Shown: positions 47,901 to 56,931 of the stretch, piece after piece | How the letters are laid out: each line of letters starts with the position of its first letter | Numbering within the stretch: position 1 is the stretch's first letter | From: a bacterium | GTDB taxonomy: Bacteria > Bacillota > Bacilli > Lactobacillales > Streptococcaceae | NCBI GenBank assembly: GCA_905221035.1 | Contig: CAJNBP010000006.1 | Span: forward strand, 1 to 64,000 | DNA: 64,000 bases | Direction of reading: 5' to 3' | Program-made: the position numbers and the translations under genes | Notes under the pieces: generated by a model | What the model was told of the DNA's origin: nothing | The model's input: only the letters and a program-made list of their open reading frames with translations | The model's database searches: none

Positions 47901-50182
47901 GTTGTAGAAGATGAGCCAGTTAGTAATTTCCAACTGTCTCCATCTTTTTCGTAAACTTCATAGAAATCTGCATCCTTGTTTCCTTCAAATTGCACAACTG
48001 CTTCCGCTTCTTGGGCATTTTTAAGGACTTGTTTGGCTACAGCTACTGTGGTTGGTGCCTGAGGAGCATCTTGATTATTGCTGATGGTCAATTGCCCCAA
48101 GTTAAATTGATAGCCTTTTAAGTCTTTGTCATTTTCAAAATAGAGTTTAATACCGTAAATTGTTTTGCCCGCCAAGGCACTCAAATCAAAATCATCGGTA
48201 GTCCAGTTATCTGAAACTGTCAATTCTTTACGGGCAGCTTCATCACCGTAGGTATAATCTTTCTTGGTTGCAAATTCTACATAGACCTTGGTCCCCTTAC
48301 CTCCTTTGTGGGCAACATGCAATTTGGTTGTATCTGTCACCTTCAAGCGAGTAGAGTACAAATTAACATCTTGCTTGGTCGCACCTGAAAGATCCCCTGC
48401 AAATTTAAGAGAAGTTCCACCATTATAAGCATCTTCAAAATCATAGCTTGCTTTCAACTTATCACCAGTTGATTTTTGCCACCAGCGCCATGTCGGAAGA
48501 ACACCTGAAACTGAACGGTAATTCCACTCAGAATCCTTAGAAACCTTACCATCCACGAACCATTTTCTACCATGACCTGTATTAAAGGAAGTAGTAAAGG
48601 TATGACCTACTGCTGGCGTACGGTCTGCAACTAGGTTAGCAATACCATACCAATCTTTGTCACCTGGTTTTTGACCAGTAGGGTCCCCTTGGTAACCTGT
48701 AAAGAAGATATCTTCATTTTTATGGTAATCTTCACCCGTTTTTCCTAAACTTGTAATGGTATCTGGGGCGAACAAACCAAGAGAAAGGCGCAATTTCCCA
48801 TTTTCATCTAAAATGTCATTCCACTTAACCTTGGTCTTGTAGGAACCACCCTGTTGCAATTCCAAACCTGCAAATACATCATAAGGATTACGACCAATCC
48901 AGTTGGCAGTTGTAATAGTGTAATCATTCTTAGCCTTATCCCAGTTAAAGTTAGCAAAGAAGTTGTCTGCTGGAACCTTATCTCCTTCAGGTTGCATGAA
49001 TTGGTAGTTGTATTCTCCCAAACCATCTTGGTGGTAACGCCCATAGTTATAGGTCATAGCATCGTACCAAGAATACTTAATTGGGTGATTTACTTTAGCA
49101 GCATATTCCTTGGTATAGAGCATAAACTGGCGCATCTTTTCTCCAAGAGGTTCAACCAAATCTCCAGTTGTTTCTTGGTTGATAAAATAGCCATCATAGC
49201 CATAATACTTGGCCATGTCTACCAATTTACGGGCAATTGGGAAGCTACCATCTGCATCTTGCTTCAAAGCTTCAGCAAATTTTTCTTGGTCTGCGATACT
49301 ATTTGACCAGTTGAAGAAGAGTGTACCGTATACAGGAACCCCGTTACGGTGACCTGCATCAATAACGTCAGGAGTTGGTACGAGGCCTTCCCAGAAGACC
49401 ATTGAATCTAGATATTGCCAATAGTCAAAAGCATAAGCCTTGAACTCTTCTCCACCAACAGAAGCGTGGTCTTTCGCTTTAGAGTTGGTGTTTGATAGGG
49501 CTTGAACTTTTGCTTCCTTGCTAGCTTTTTCATTGACCAAATGACCTGTCCGACGTGGAGCGAGGGCAACAGAGCCACGGTTGATAGCATCATCTTCACG
49601 AGCACCTGGCTCCCATTTCAACAATTCATCCCAAGAATTAAATTTGATTTCTTTTGGTTTTAATGTTTTTTCTGTATTTTTAGGGACATCGGGCTGAACT
49701 TCTTTTTCAGCCTTATTAACTTCTTCAGCTGGCTTAGACTCATCCCCTTGGTTAGCTGCTTCAGGTTTTGCTTCTGTTTCCTTTTCAGACTTAGGTTTTG
49801 CTTCTGAAGATGGTGTTTCTGCAACCACCTCACTTGCTTTTTCCTCTGGTTTAGCTGCGCTAGCTGCTTCTGCAGTTTCAGTAGTTGCAGCTTCATTGCT
49901 TGCTGGCGAAGCAGTTTCAGATGATGTCTCTGCTCCTTCTGCCTTTTCTAGCTTGTTTTCTCTAGCGTGTTCCCCTGCATTCTGCTTGTCAGCTTCACTA
50001 GCTGGATGCTCGCTTTCTCCTGAAACAAGCTCTGTATTAGCTCCGCTATTTTCAGGAACAGCCGTTTCTTCTGCCAAGGCTGGACCAGCAAACAAAACAG
50101 CCCCAATCATCAGCGAGCAAGCCCCTACTGATAACTTACGAATACTGTACCGACAACGTCTTTCAAAAAATGGATCCTTCAT
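44909..50182 (-). CDS. Surface-anchored endo-beta-N-acetylglucosaminidase (GH85, EndoD-like)
   Basis: A 1757-residue cell-wall protein that cleaves the chitobiose core of N-glycans. In order: YSIRK signal peptide (1-38), a low-complexity Glu/Ala/Lys region (40-180), the GH85 catalytic domain with N335-x-E337 in YFINQETTG, a discoidin/CBM32-like part (about 850-1000), two Ig-like domains (about 1070-1250), a helical linker, two G5-type repeats (about 1540-1690), and the LPNTG sortase signal with hydrophobic anchor and basic tail. AGGAGG precedes the ATG. Confidence 0.92.
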   Translation of the reverse strand: MKDPFFERRCRYSIRKLSVGACSLMIGAVLFAGPALAEETAVPENSGANTELVSGESEHPASEADKQNAGEHARENKLEKAEGAETSSETASPASNEAATTETAEAASAAKPEEKASEVVAETPSSEAKPKSEKETEAKPEAANQGDESKPAEEVNKAEKEVQPDVPKNTEKTLKPKEIKFNSWDELLKWEPGAREDDAINRGSVALAPRRTGHLVNEKASKEAKVQALSNTNSKAKDHASVGGEEFKAYAFDYWQYLDSMVFWEGLVPTPDVIDAGHRNGVPVYGTLFFNWSNSIADQEKFAEALKQDADGSFPIARKLVDMAKYYGYDGYFINQETTGDLVEPLGEKMRQFMLYTKEYAAKVNHPIKYSWYDAMTYNYGRYHQDGLGEYNYQFMQPEGDKVPADNFFANFNWDKAKNDYTITTANWIGRNPYDVFAGLELQQGGSYKTKVKWNDILDENGKLRLSLGLFAPDTITSLGKTGEDYHKNEDIFFTGYQGDPTGQKPGDKDWYGIANLVADRTPAVGHTFTTSFNTGHGRKWFVDGKVSKDSEWNYRSVSGVLPTWRWWQKSTGDKLKASYDFEDAYNGGTSLKFAGDLSGATKQDVNLYSTRLKVTDTTKLHVAHKGGKGTKVYVEFATKKDYTYGDEAARKELTVSDNWTTDDFDLSALAGKTIYGIKLYFENDKDLKGYQFNLGQLTISNNQDAPQAPTTVAVAKQVLKNAQEAEAVVQFEGNKDADFYEVYEKDGDSWKLLTGSSSTTIYLPKVSRSASSQGTTQELKVVAVGKNGVRSEAATTIFDWGMTVKDTSLPKPLAENIVPGATVIDSTFPKTEGGEGIEGMLNGTITSLSDKWSSGQLSGSVDIRLTQPRTVVRWVMDHAGAGGESVNDGLMNTKDFDLYYKDADGQWKLAKEVRGNKAHVTDITLDKPITAQDWRLNVVTSDNGTPWKAIRIYNWKMYEKLDTESVNIPMAKAAARTLGNNKVQVGFADVPAGATITVYDNPNSQTPLATLKSEVGGDLASAPLDLTNQSGLLYYRTQLPGKEISNVLAVSVPKDDRRIKSVSLETGPKKTSYAEGEDLDLRGGVLRVQYEGGAEDQLIRLTHAGVSVSGFDTHHKGEQNLTLQYLGQPVNANLSVTVTSQDEATPKTILGIEVSQEPKKDYLVGDSLDLSEGRFTVAYSNDTMEEHSFTDEGVEITGYEAQKTGRQTLTLHYQGHEVNFDVLVSPKAALNDEYLKQKLAEVEASKNKVVYNFASPEVKAAFLKAIEAAEQVLKDHETSTQDQVNDRLNKLTEAHKALNGQEKFTEEKTELDRLTGEAQELLAAKPNHPSGSALAPLLEKNKVLVEKVDLSPEEFATAKQSLKDLVALLKEDKPAVFSDSKTGVEVHFSNKEKTIIKGLKVERVQASAEEKKYFAGEDAHVFEIEGLDEKGQDVDLSYASIVKIPIEKDKKVKKVFFLPEGKEAVELAFEQTDSHVIFTAPHFTHYAFVYESAEKPQPAKPVEKVISSKEPAEGVKNLVVDTPKLEIEETSLAFEHQERTNPNLPVGQRQLVQAGVEGQIRRLIEVDSQGNRTLRSTEVLKEASPEIVEVGTGLIPANPAPQNTDLPKPSNQPASDQQKAPKLEVQEEKIAFDRQEHENSELLVGEQRVIIQGRDGLLRHVFEVDENGQRRLRSTEVIQEAIPEIVEIGTKVKTEPAVAPTQEKPAQNTAVQSEEASKQLPNTGTVDANEALIAGLASLGLASLALTLKQKKEDED

Positions 50183-50216
50183 TTTCTCCTCCTAAAAGAT
50201 TATTTTTTGTTTTTAA

Positions 50217-50230
50217 AGAAAGCGCTTAAC
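50217..50230. promoter_or_regulatory. Candidate cre (CcpA) site
   Basis: AGAAAGCGCTTAAC resembles the catabolite-responsive element. It lies downstream of the endoglycosidase promoter and 35 bp before the start codon, where CcpA could block elongation. Confidence 0.55.
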
Positions 50231-50283
50231 TTTCTGGATAAAATTTTTATCCCAATCACAGGGACCAAGATAATTCCTCCCTC

Positions 50284-50311
50284 ATTTTAAAATATTTCCT
50301 TTAAATGTCAA
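50284..50311 (-). promoter_or_regulatory. Promoter of the endoglycosidase gene
   Basis: TTGACA (50306-50311), 16 bp, TAAAAT (50284-50289) on the minus strand. Confidence 0.65.
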
Positions 50312-50412
50312 TATATAAAAGGAAATACCTATATCTAGGTTAGAAATTGGTAAAATTAATATAATTGAGGTCTTCCCTAACGAATTTTCTTTCAAAAATC
50401 TTAGCTTAACAC

Positions 50413-50441
50413 TTGTTAGATTTACTTTTATCCTTTAAAAT
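50413..50441 (+). promoter_or_regulatory. Promoter of the Na/Pi cotransporter gene
   Basis: TTGTTA, 17 bp, TAAAAT, 44 bp before the start codon. Confidence 0.6.
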
Positions 50442-50484
50442 AGAATAGGAGAAATTCCGTTATTATTTTTCGGAGGAAAAAGAA

Positions 50485-52116
50485 ATGTCCATTAATTGGC
50501 AGGAAATTTTATTTCACTTTTTAGGTGGTCTGGGACTATTCTTATATAGTATCAAGACCATGGGAGACGGTTTGCAACAAGCTGCTGGAGATCGCCTTCG
50601 TTTTTACATTGACAAGTACACTAGCAATCCATTTTTAGGTGTTCTAGTCGGGATTGTCGTGACTGCCCTGATTCAGTCAAGTACAGGGGTGACAGTTATC
50701 ACGGTTGGACTGGTCAGCGCTAGTCTTCTCACTCTTAGACAGGCTATCGGAATTATCATGGGAGCCAACATCGGAACCACCGTTACTTCCTTTATCATTG
50801 GTTTCAAACTAGGCGAGTATGCTTTACCCCTGATTTTCCTTGGAACCATGTTCCTTTTCTTTACAAAAAACAGAACAGCAAACAATATTGGGCGCATCCT
50901 GTTTGGTGTAGGGGGAATCTTCTACGCCCTCAACCTCATCAGTGCCGGTATGAGTCCGCTTAAAGATTTACCACAATTCAAGGAATATATGGTAACCTTG
51001 GGACAAAATCCTGTGTTGGGAGTTTTTGCTGGTGCGGTAATTACCGTTCTCATCCAGGCCTCTTCTGCGACAATCGGGATTTTGCAAGGGCTCTATGCAG
51101 GCGGATTTCTTGACCTTAAAGGTTCTCTACCAGTTCTCTTCGGGGATAATATTGGGACAACTTTAACAGTTATCATCGCGGCAGCAGGAGCCAATGTCTC
51201 TGCGAAACGCGTTGCTGCAACCCACGTTACCTTTAACGTTTTAGGAACTATTCTTTGCTTAATCTTATTAGGCCCCTTCACTGCAATGATTGAGTACTTC
51301 CAAGCCCTCCTTCACCTCTCACCTGAGATGACCATCGCCTTCTCGCACGGTGCCTTTAACGTAAGCAACACCATTGTACAATTTCCATTTATCGGAGCCT
51401 TGGCTTACTTTGTAACCAAGCTCATCCCTGGTGAAGACGAAGTTGTCAAGTACGAGCCTCTTTACCTTGATGAGCATTTGATTAAGCAAGCTCCATCAAT
51501 CGCTCTCGGAAATGCGAAAAAAGAACTCCTTCACTTAGGAAATTACGCTTCTAAAGCCTTCGACCTTTCATACAACTACATCATTGACCTCAATGAAAAG
51601 GTTGCTGAAAAAGGACACAAGACAGAAGAAGCCATCAATACCATTGACGAAAAATTGACTCGTTACCTTATTACTCTTTCAAGCGAGGCCCTTAGCCAGA
51701 AAGAAAGTGAAGTGCTCACCAATATCCTGGATTCATCCCGTGATTTGGAACGGATTGGGGACCACGCAGAAGCGCTAATCAATCTGAATGACTACCTTCA
51801 ACGTAAAAATGTTGAGTTCTCTGAAGCTGCTTTACAGGAATTGGCTGATATCTATCAAAAAACCACTGGCTTTATCAAGGACGCCCTTGATAGCGTGGAA
51901 AACAACGACATCGAAAAAGCTCAAAGTCTGATTGAACGACATAAAGAAATCAACAATATGGAACGTGTTCTCAGAAAGACCCACATCAAGCGCCTCAACA
52001 AGGGCGAGTGTTCAACACAAGCTGGGGTCAACTTTATCGACATCATTTCCCACTATACTCGTGTATCTGACCACGCCATGAACCTTGCTGAAAAGGTCAT
52101 CGCTGAACAAATCTAA
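50485..52116 (+). CDS. Na/Pi cotransporter family protein
   Basis: A 543-residue protein. Residues 1-310 form the membrane domain with the duplicated QSSTGVTVI and QASSATIGI motifs typical of NptA-type Na/phosphate cotransporters. Residues 330-540 form a PhoU-like helical domain (SRDLERIGDHAEALINL). Predicted to take up or regulate phosphate. GGAGG lies before the ATG. Confidence 0.92.
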   Translation: MSINWQEILFHFLGGLGLFLYSIKTMGDGLQQAAGDRLRFYIDKYTSNPFLGVLVGIVVTALIQSSTGVTVITVGLVSASLLTLRQAIGIIMGANIGTTVTSFIIGFKLGEYALPLIFLGTMFLFFTKNRTANNIGRILFGVGGIFYALNLISAGMSPLKDLPQFKEYMVTLGQNPVLGVFAGAVITVLIQASSATIGILQGLYAGGFLDLKGSLPVLFGDNIGTTLTVIIAAAGANVSAKRVAATHVTFNVLGTILCLILLGPFTAMIEYFQALLHLSPEMTIAFSHGAFNVSNTIVQFPFIGALAYFVTKLIPGEDEVVKYEPLYLDEHLIKQAPSIALGNAKKELLHLGNYASKAFDLSYNYIIDLNEKVAEKGHKTEEAINTIDEKLTRYLITLSSEALSQKESEVLTNILDSSRDLERIGDHAEALINLNDYLQRKNVEFSEAALQELADIYQKTTGFIKDALDSVENNDIEKAQSLIERHKEINNMERVLRKTHIKRLNKGECSTQAGVNFIDIISHYTRVSDHAMNLAEKVIAEQI

Positions 52117-52124
52117 TATCAAAG

Positions 52125-52155
52125 AAGCTATCCTGAATGGGATGGCTTTTTCTTC
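52125..52155 (+). terminator. Terminator of the Na/Pi gene
   Basis: AAGCTATCC pairs with GGGATGGCTT and is followed by a T run. Confidence 0.65.
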
Positions 52156-52182
52156 TCATCAAGAATAGGGTTTTTCCATATA

Positions 52183-52222
52183 GAAAAAATGCTTTGATTC
52201 ACAATGGAATCAAAGCATTTTA
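52183..52222. terminator. Bidirectional terminator
   Basis: A perfect 14-bp stem (52187-52200 with 52207-52220) with a six-base loop. It overlaps the stop codon of the immunity gene read on the minus strand. Confidence 0.8.
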
Positions 52223-52506
52223 AAGAGCTCCCCATACATAAGCGCAGAAGCTGCAGTTCCTCTGTACTTGGCTTCTTCTCTTTTGATAAAACGAGCCAAG
52301 TTAACCAGCTCAGGTGCCGGATGTTTGGGATTTAGGAGCAATTCACGATTGACCAGTCCTGAGAGACGGACTGCCAGCAATTGCTCATTTGTAGTAGCCA
52401 GTTTTTTAGCAGTCTCTAGGAGAGCAACAACTAAATCTTCACTCAAATCATGTCGAGCATGATTGTAAAGATCTTTTATAAGGCTTTCTAGGTTTGGTTC
52501 TACCAT
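52210..52506 (-). CDS. EntA-type bacteriocin immunity protein
   Basis: A 98-residue soluble, helical protein resembling the enterocin A immunity family, which protects cells from class IIa bacteriocins by acting at the mannose PTS. I chose the ATG at 52506, with AAGGAGG upstream. No bacteriocin gene lies nearby, so it is an orphan immunity gene. It is separate from the blp region by about 22 kb. Confidence 0.7.
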   Translation of the reverse strand: MVEPNLESLIKDLYNHARHDLSEDLVVALLETAKKLATTNEQLLAVRLSGLVNRELLLNPKHPAPELVNLARFIKREEAKYRGTAASALMYGELFKML

Positions 52507-52525
52507 CCCTACCACCTCCTTATGT

Positions 52526-53590
52526 TTAATAATTTTTAATCAAATCAACCGTTGAACGATCCAATTTTTTCACCAAGGCTTGCAAGAAAGCTTGAGCTTC
52601 TAGGAAGTCATCCATAGCGTAGAGGGTTTGGTGAGAATGGATATAACGGGCACAGACACCGATAGTTGTAGATGGGACACCACCATTTTTCAGATGAGCT
52701 GCGCCAGCGTCTGTTCCACCTTTTCCACAGTAGTATTGGTACTTAATACCAGCTTCCTCAGCTGTTGTCAAAAGGAAATCCTTCATTCCTGGGAGAAGCA
52801 AGTGACCTGGATCGTAGAAACGAATCAAGGTTCCATCTCCAATTTTGCCTTGACCACCGTAGACATCACCTGCTGGTGAACAGTCAACTGCGAGGAAGAC
52901 TTCTGGGTCCAACTTGGTTGTAGAGGTATGAGCACCACGCAGACCAACTTCTTCTTGGACGTTAGAGCCAAGATAGAGTTCATTTCCGAGTTTTTGACCT
53001 GATAAAGCTTCAGCTAGCTCACTCACCATAAGAACACCATAGCGGTTGTCCCAAGCTTTTGAGATGATATTTTTTTCATTTGCTGTCAAGATAGCAGAAC
53101 TATCTGGGACAATGGTGTCACCAGGACGGATGCCAAAGCTTTCTGCCTCGGCCTTATCCGAAAAACCGCCATCAAAAACGATATCGGCAATAGCTGGCAT
53201 GGTTGGCCCACCCTTTCCACGAGTCAAATGTGGAGGAACAGAGCCTGAAATCACTGGAATTTCACGACCATCACGAGTCAAGAGTTTAAAACGTTGGCTG
53301 CTGACTACCATTGGATTCCAACCACCGATTTCAACGACACGGAAGGTACCGTCTGGCTTAATCTCGCTGACCATAAAACCAACTTCATCCATGTGAGAAG
53401 CGACCAAGACGCGCGGTGCATCCGCAGCTTCTGAATGTTTGATCCCAAAAATACCACCCAAGCCATCTGTTACGACTTCATCCACATGCGGTGTCAATTT
53501 TTCACGAAGATAGGCACGGACAGGCGCTTCATGACCTGAGATCGCAGCAAGTTCTGTTACTTCTTTGATTTTTGAAAATAATGTTGTCAT
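52526..53590 (-). CDS. pepA: Glutamyl aminopeptidase (M42 family)
   Basis: A 354-residue metallo-aminopeptidase of family M42. Metal ligands and catalytic segments are ASHMDEVGFMV, AWDNRYGV, VQEEVGLRGA and AVDCSPAGD, with a final His in RYIHSH. It trims N-terminal Glu/Asp from peptides in the cytoplasm. Confidence 0.94.
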   Translation of the reverse strand: MTTLFSKIKEVTELAAISGHEAPVRAYLREKLTPHVDEVVTDGLGGIFGIKHSEAADAPRVLVASHMDEVGFMVSEIKPDGTFRVVEIGGWNPMVVSSQRFKLLTRDGREIPVISGSVPPHLTRGKGGPTMPAIADIVFDGGFSDKAEAESFGIRPGDTIVPDSSAILTANEKNIISKAWDNRYGVLMVSELAEALSGQKLGNELYLGSNVQEEVGLRGAHTSTTKLDPEVFLAVDCSPAGDVYGGQGKIGDGTLIRFYDPGHLLLPGMKDFLLTTAEEAGIKYQYYCGKGGTDAGAAHLKNGGVPSTTIGVCARYIHSHQTLYAMDDFLEAQAFLQALVKKLDRSTVDLIKNY

Positions 53591-53883
53591 TTCAGTTCCT
53601 TCTTTCTTTCATCCATTTTACCACTTTTTATAGGAGAAGGATAGCGGGAAGGTGGATTTCTAAATTAGTATCTTAGTCTTACTATATCTTAGAAAAAGAT
53701 TGTATTCTCTTGCTTGTGTGGTAAAATCTAAGAAATATTGCAAGATTAACCCAAGCTTTTATTTCCAAACAAAAAACAACTCTGGATTGTGATTATTTGT
53801 ATTTTCATGAAAATTGCAGAAAATAGTTGACTTTTACTTGCTCTTTCTTTAAAATAGTACAAAACTAGGAAAAGGAAAAAATC
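53591..53883. other. pepA-galE divergent gap
   Basis: This AT-rich gap holds the promoters of the two divergent genes and no ORF that I can support. Confidence 0.5.
53827..53855 (+). promoter_or_regulatory. galE promoter
   Basis: TTGACT (53827-53832), 17 bp, TAAAAT (53850-53855), 29 bp before the start. Confidence 0.65.
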
Positions 53884-54882
53884 ATGACAAAAACAATCCT
53901 TGTTACAGGTGGAGCTGGCTATATTGGCTCCCATACCGTTAAAGCTCTTTTAAATGCTGGCTATCAGGTTCATGTCCTAGATAATCTCTCTACAGGAAAT
54001 CGTTCGGCTGTGGATAGTCGTGCTAGCTTTAAACAACTGGATGTTTATGATGCTAGTACCCTAAAAGCTTATTTAGAAGAAAATCAAATTGATGCTGTTC
54101 TCCATTGTGCAGGTGAAATTGTTGTGAGCGAAAGTATTGAAAACCCAAGCAAATACTTCACTGCCAATGTCGCTGGTATGAACCAAGTTCTCAAAGTCTT
54201 ATCTGAAGTTGGCATCCAAAAAATCATGTTCTCTTCAACTGCATCTCTCTATGGTAATAACTGTATTGACAAGCCTGCAACTGAAGATACCCTGCTCGAC
54301 CCTGTCAACCCTTATGCAGAGACAAAACTGATGGGTGAACGAATGATTTACTGGATGGCCAATCGCTACGACTGGAAATATGTCATTTTCCGTTACTTTA
54401 ATGTAGCTGGGGCTGAAATGGATGCTTCAAACGGCCTGCGTGTGAAAAATCCAACTCACATCATTCCCAACATCAACAAGACTGCATTGGGACAAAATGA
54501 GAGCCTAAAAATATTTGGAGATGACTACGATACACGTGACGGTTCATGTATTCGGGATTACATTCATGTCTTGGACCTTGCACAAGCCCACGTTAAAGGG
54601 ATGAATTACCTCTTTCAAGAAGACAGTTCTTCTCAAATCTTTAACTTAGGAACTGAAAAAGGCTATACTGTCAAAGAAATCTTTAAAACTGCTGAAGAAT
54701 TGCTGGATCAAAAAATTCCACACGAGATTGTTGCACGTCGTGCAGGTGATCCAGCTAGCGTCCTGGCAGATGCATCAAAAGCTAAACATTATCTTGATTG
54801 GCAAGCTAGCTACTCCCTCGAAGATATTTTTTTATCAGACTATCGTTGGCGAGTTAAAGAGGGTAAAAATATTTTAGAATAG
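53884..54882 (+). CDS. galE: UDP-glucose 4-epimerase
   Basis: A 332-residue SDR enzyme that interconverts UDP-glucose and UDP-galactose. The NAD-binding loop is GGAGYIGS, the active-site motif YAETK, and CIRDYIHVLDLA is a family signature. It stands alone here rather than with galK and galT. Confidence 0.95.
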   Translation: MTKTILVTGGAGYIGSHTVKALLNAGYQVHVLDNLSTGNRSAVDSRASFKQLDVYDASTLKAYLEENQIDAVLHCAGEIVVSESIENPSKYFTANVAGMNQVLKVLSEVGIQKIMFSSTASLYGNNCIDKPATEDTLLDPVNPYAETKLMGERMIYWMANRYDWKYVIFRYFNVAGAEMDASNGLRVKNPTHIIPNINKTALGQNESLKIFGDDYDTRDGSCIRDYIHVLDLAQAHVKGMNYLFQEDSSSQIFNLGTEKGYTVKEIFKTAEELLDQKIPHEIVARRAGDPASVLADASKAKHYLDWQASYSLEDIFLSDYRWRVKEGKNILE

Positions 54883-54888
54883 GAAAAC

Positions 54889-54925
54889 AGAGGAGAAAGT
54901 CCTAGTGCTCTCTCCTTGTTTTGTT
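54889..54925 (+). terminator. Terminator of galE
   Basis: AGGAGA/TCTCCT stem followed by a T-rich run after the galE stop. Confidence 0.5.
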
Positions 54926-54947
54926 TATTAAATTGTCAGAAAATTCA

Positions 54948-54976
54948 TTGACAGATTAAAGAAATCGTGTTACAGT
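54948..54976 (+). promoter_or_regulatory. piu operon promoter
   Basis: TTGACA (54948-54953), 17 bp, TACAGT (54971-54976), 49 bp before piuB. Confidence 0.65.
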
Positions 54977-55025
54977 AATATCCGCAGGTATCTTTCGATA
55001 CCAAATCTACATAAAAGGACGGGGC

Positions 55026-55985
55026 ATGAAACTTTCTCATTATTTAATTGGCTTACTTCTACTCCTGGTCTTTCTCTCCATTAGCATTGGAACCAGTGAT
55101 TTTTCATGGGGAAAACTCTTTGCTCTGGATCATGAAACTTGGCTTCTCTTTCAAGAATCGCGTCTTCCAAGGACGATTAGTATTCTCCTAACAGCCTCTA
55201 GTATGAGTATGGCAGGCCTTCTCATGCAGACTATCACTCAGAATCAGTTTGCTGCTCCGAGTACAGTTGGAACCACTGAAGCCGCCAAACTAGGAATGGT
55301 ACTGAGTCTCTTTGTCTTTCCGTCGGCTAGTCTGACGCAAAAGATGCTCTTTGCTTTTGTTTCCTCCATCTTATTTACCCTCTTCTTTCTGGCCTTTATG
55401 ACTATTTTTACCGTAAAGGAAAGGTGGATGTTGCCCTTGATTGGGATCATCTATAGTGGAATTATCGGTTCTGTCACAGAAGTTATCGCCTACCGTTTCA
55501 ATCTGGTTCAGAGTATGACTGCTTGGACCCAGGGTTCCTTCTCCATGATTCAGACCCATCAGTATGAGTGGCTCTTCTTAGGCCTCATTATCCTGATTGC
55601 CGTTTGGAAATTGTCCCAAACCTTTACCATCATGAATCTAGGCAAGGAAACCAGTGAGAGTTTGGGGATTTCTTACTCCCTACTTGAAAAACTGGCCCTC
55701 TTTCTGGTTGCGCTAACGACAAGCGTCACCATGATTACCGTAGGTGGCTTACCTTTCCTCGGGGTCATTGTTCCCAATCTGGTTCGCAAGCGCTACGGAG
55801 ATAATTTGAGTCAAACCAAACTCATGGTCGTACTGGTCGGTGCCAATCTGGTTCTGGCCTGCGACATCCTCTCTCGAGTCTTGATCCGACCCTATGAGCT
55901 ATCTGTCAGTCTCCTACTAGGAATCATCGGTAGCCTTGTCTTTATTCTACTTCTCTGGAGAGGGGGACGAAAAGATGCCGTCTAA
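55026..55985 (+). CDS. piuB: Iron-compound ABC transporter permease
   Basis: A 319-residue FecCD-type permease with about nine membrane segments; SRLPRTISILLTASSMSMAG and VGGLPFLGVIVPNLVR are family segments. First gene of the piuBCDA uptake operon, which in pneumococcus imports haem or ferric siderophore complexes. Confidence 0.92.
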   Translation: MKLSHYLIGLLLLLVFLSISIGTSDFSWGKLFALDHETWLLFQESRLPRTISILLTASSMSMAGLLMQTITQNQFAAPSTVGTTEAAKLGMVLSLFVFPSASLTQKMLFAFVSSILFTLFFLAFMTIFTVKERWMLPLIGIIYSGIIGSVTEVIAYRFNLVQSMTAWTQGSFSMIQTHQYEWLFLGLIILIAVWKLSQTFTIMNLGKETSESLGISYSLLEKLALFLVALTTSVTMITVGGLPFLGVIVPNLVRKRYGDNLSQTKLMVVLVGANLVLACDILSRVLIRPYELSVSLLLGIIGSLVFILLLWRGGRKDAV

Positions 55986-56931
55986 AAGCAAACATACCAA
56001 GCTCTTCTGGCTTCTCATTATTCTGGCCATCGGAGCTTGTCTTCTCTACTTTTGGCCCATTACCCACCTGTCTGCCTTTGCCTGGAAACTGCGTTCCCAA
56101 AAAATCATCGTTTATCTCTTGGTAGCCATCGCGACAGGTATTTCGACCATTAGTTTTCAAACCCTGACGGAAAATCGCTTCCTGACACCTAGTATTTTGG
56201 GAATCGAATCTTTCTACGTCCTACTACAAACCCTACTACTGGTTTTTGAAAGCAAATTTCTTCAACTTGGGAAGTCTCCTATCTTAGAATTTCTAGTCTT
56301 GCTTTTGCTTCAATCCCTCTTCTTTCTCGCCTTACAAGGCTACTTGAAGGCACTGATGAAGCAAGACCTGGTCTTCATTCTGCTAATCTGTCTAGCCCTC
56401 GGAAGTCTCTTTCGAAATATCAGTACCTTCCTCCAAGTCCTGATGGATCCAAATGAATACGATAAACTGCAGAACAGTCTCTTTGCCTCCTTTCAGCATC
56501 TCAACACTTCCATCCTAGCCATCGGTTCTCTGATCATACTCATCTTGACAATCTTTTTCTTTCGAAAAGCAGTCATTCTGGATGTCTTGCACCTACAAAG
56601 AGAAACGGCTCAGATACTGGGACTCGATGTTGAAAAAGAACAGAGAGAGCTCCTCTGGGGCATCGTGCTTTTGACTTCAACGGCTACTGCCTTGGTAGGG
56701 CCTATGGCCTTCTTCGGCTTTATGCTGGCCAACCTCACCTACCTGATTGTCAAAGATTATCGGCACAAGTTGCTCTTTATCGTAGCCGTTCTAATTGGAT
56801 TTATTAGTTTGACCTTGGGGCAAGCCCTGATTGAACGAGTCTTTGCACTGGAAATTCGCATCAGCATGATCATCGAAAGCGTGGGTGGTCTCTTATTCTT
56901 TATCTTACTATACAGGAGGGCGCGTCAGTGA
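55975..56931 (+). CDS. piuC: Iron-compound ABC transporter permease
   Basis: A 318-residue FecCD-type permease. I chose the ATG at 55975, which overlaps piuB by 11 bases and follows GAGAGGGGG; a longer frame begins inside piuB. The family segments QTLTENRFLTPSILG and VGPMAFFGFMLANLTY are present. It forms the channel with PiuB. Confidence 0.92.
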   Translation: MPSKSKHTKLFWLLIILAIGACLLYFWPITHLSAFAWKLRSQKIIVYLLVAIATGISTISFQTLTENRFLTPSILGIESFYVLLQTLLLVFESKFLQLGKSPILEFLVLLLLQSLFFLALQGYLKALMKQDLVFILLICLALGSLFRNISTFLQVLMDPNEYDKLQNSLFASFQHLNTSILAIGSLIILILTIFFFRKAVILDVLHLQRETAQILGLDVEKEQRELLWGIVLLTSTATALVGPMAFFGFMLANLTYLIVKDYRHKLLFIVAVLIGFISLTLGQALIERVFALEIRISMIIESVGGLLFFILLYRRARQ

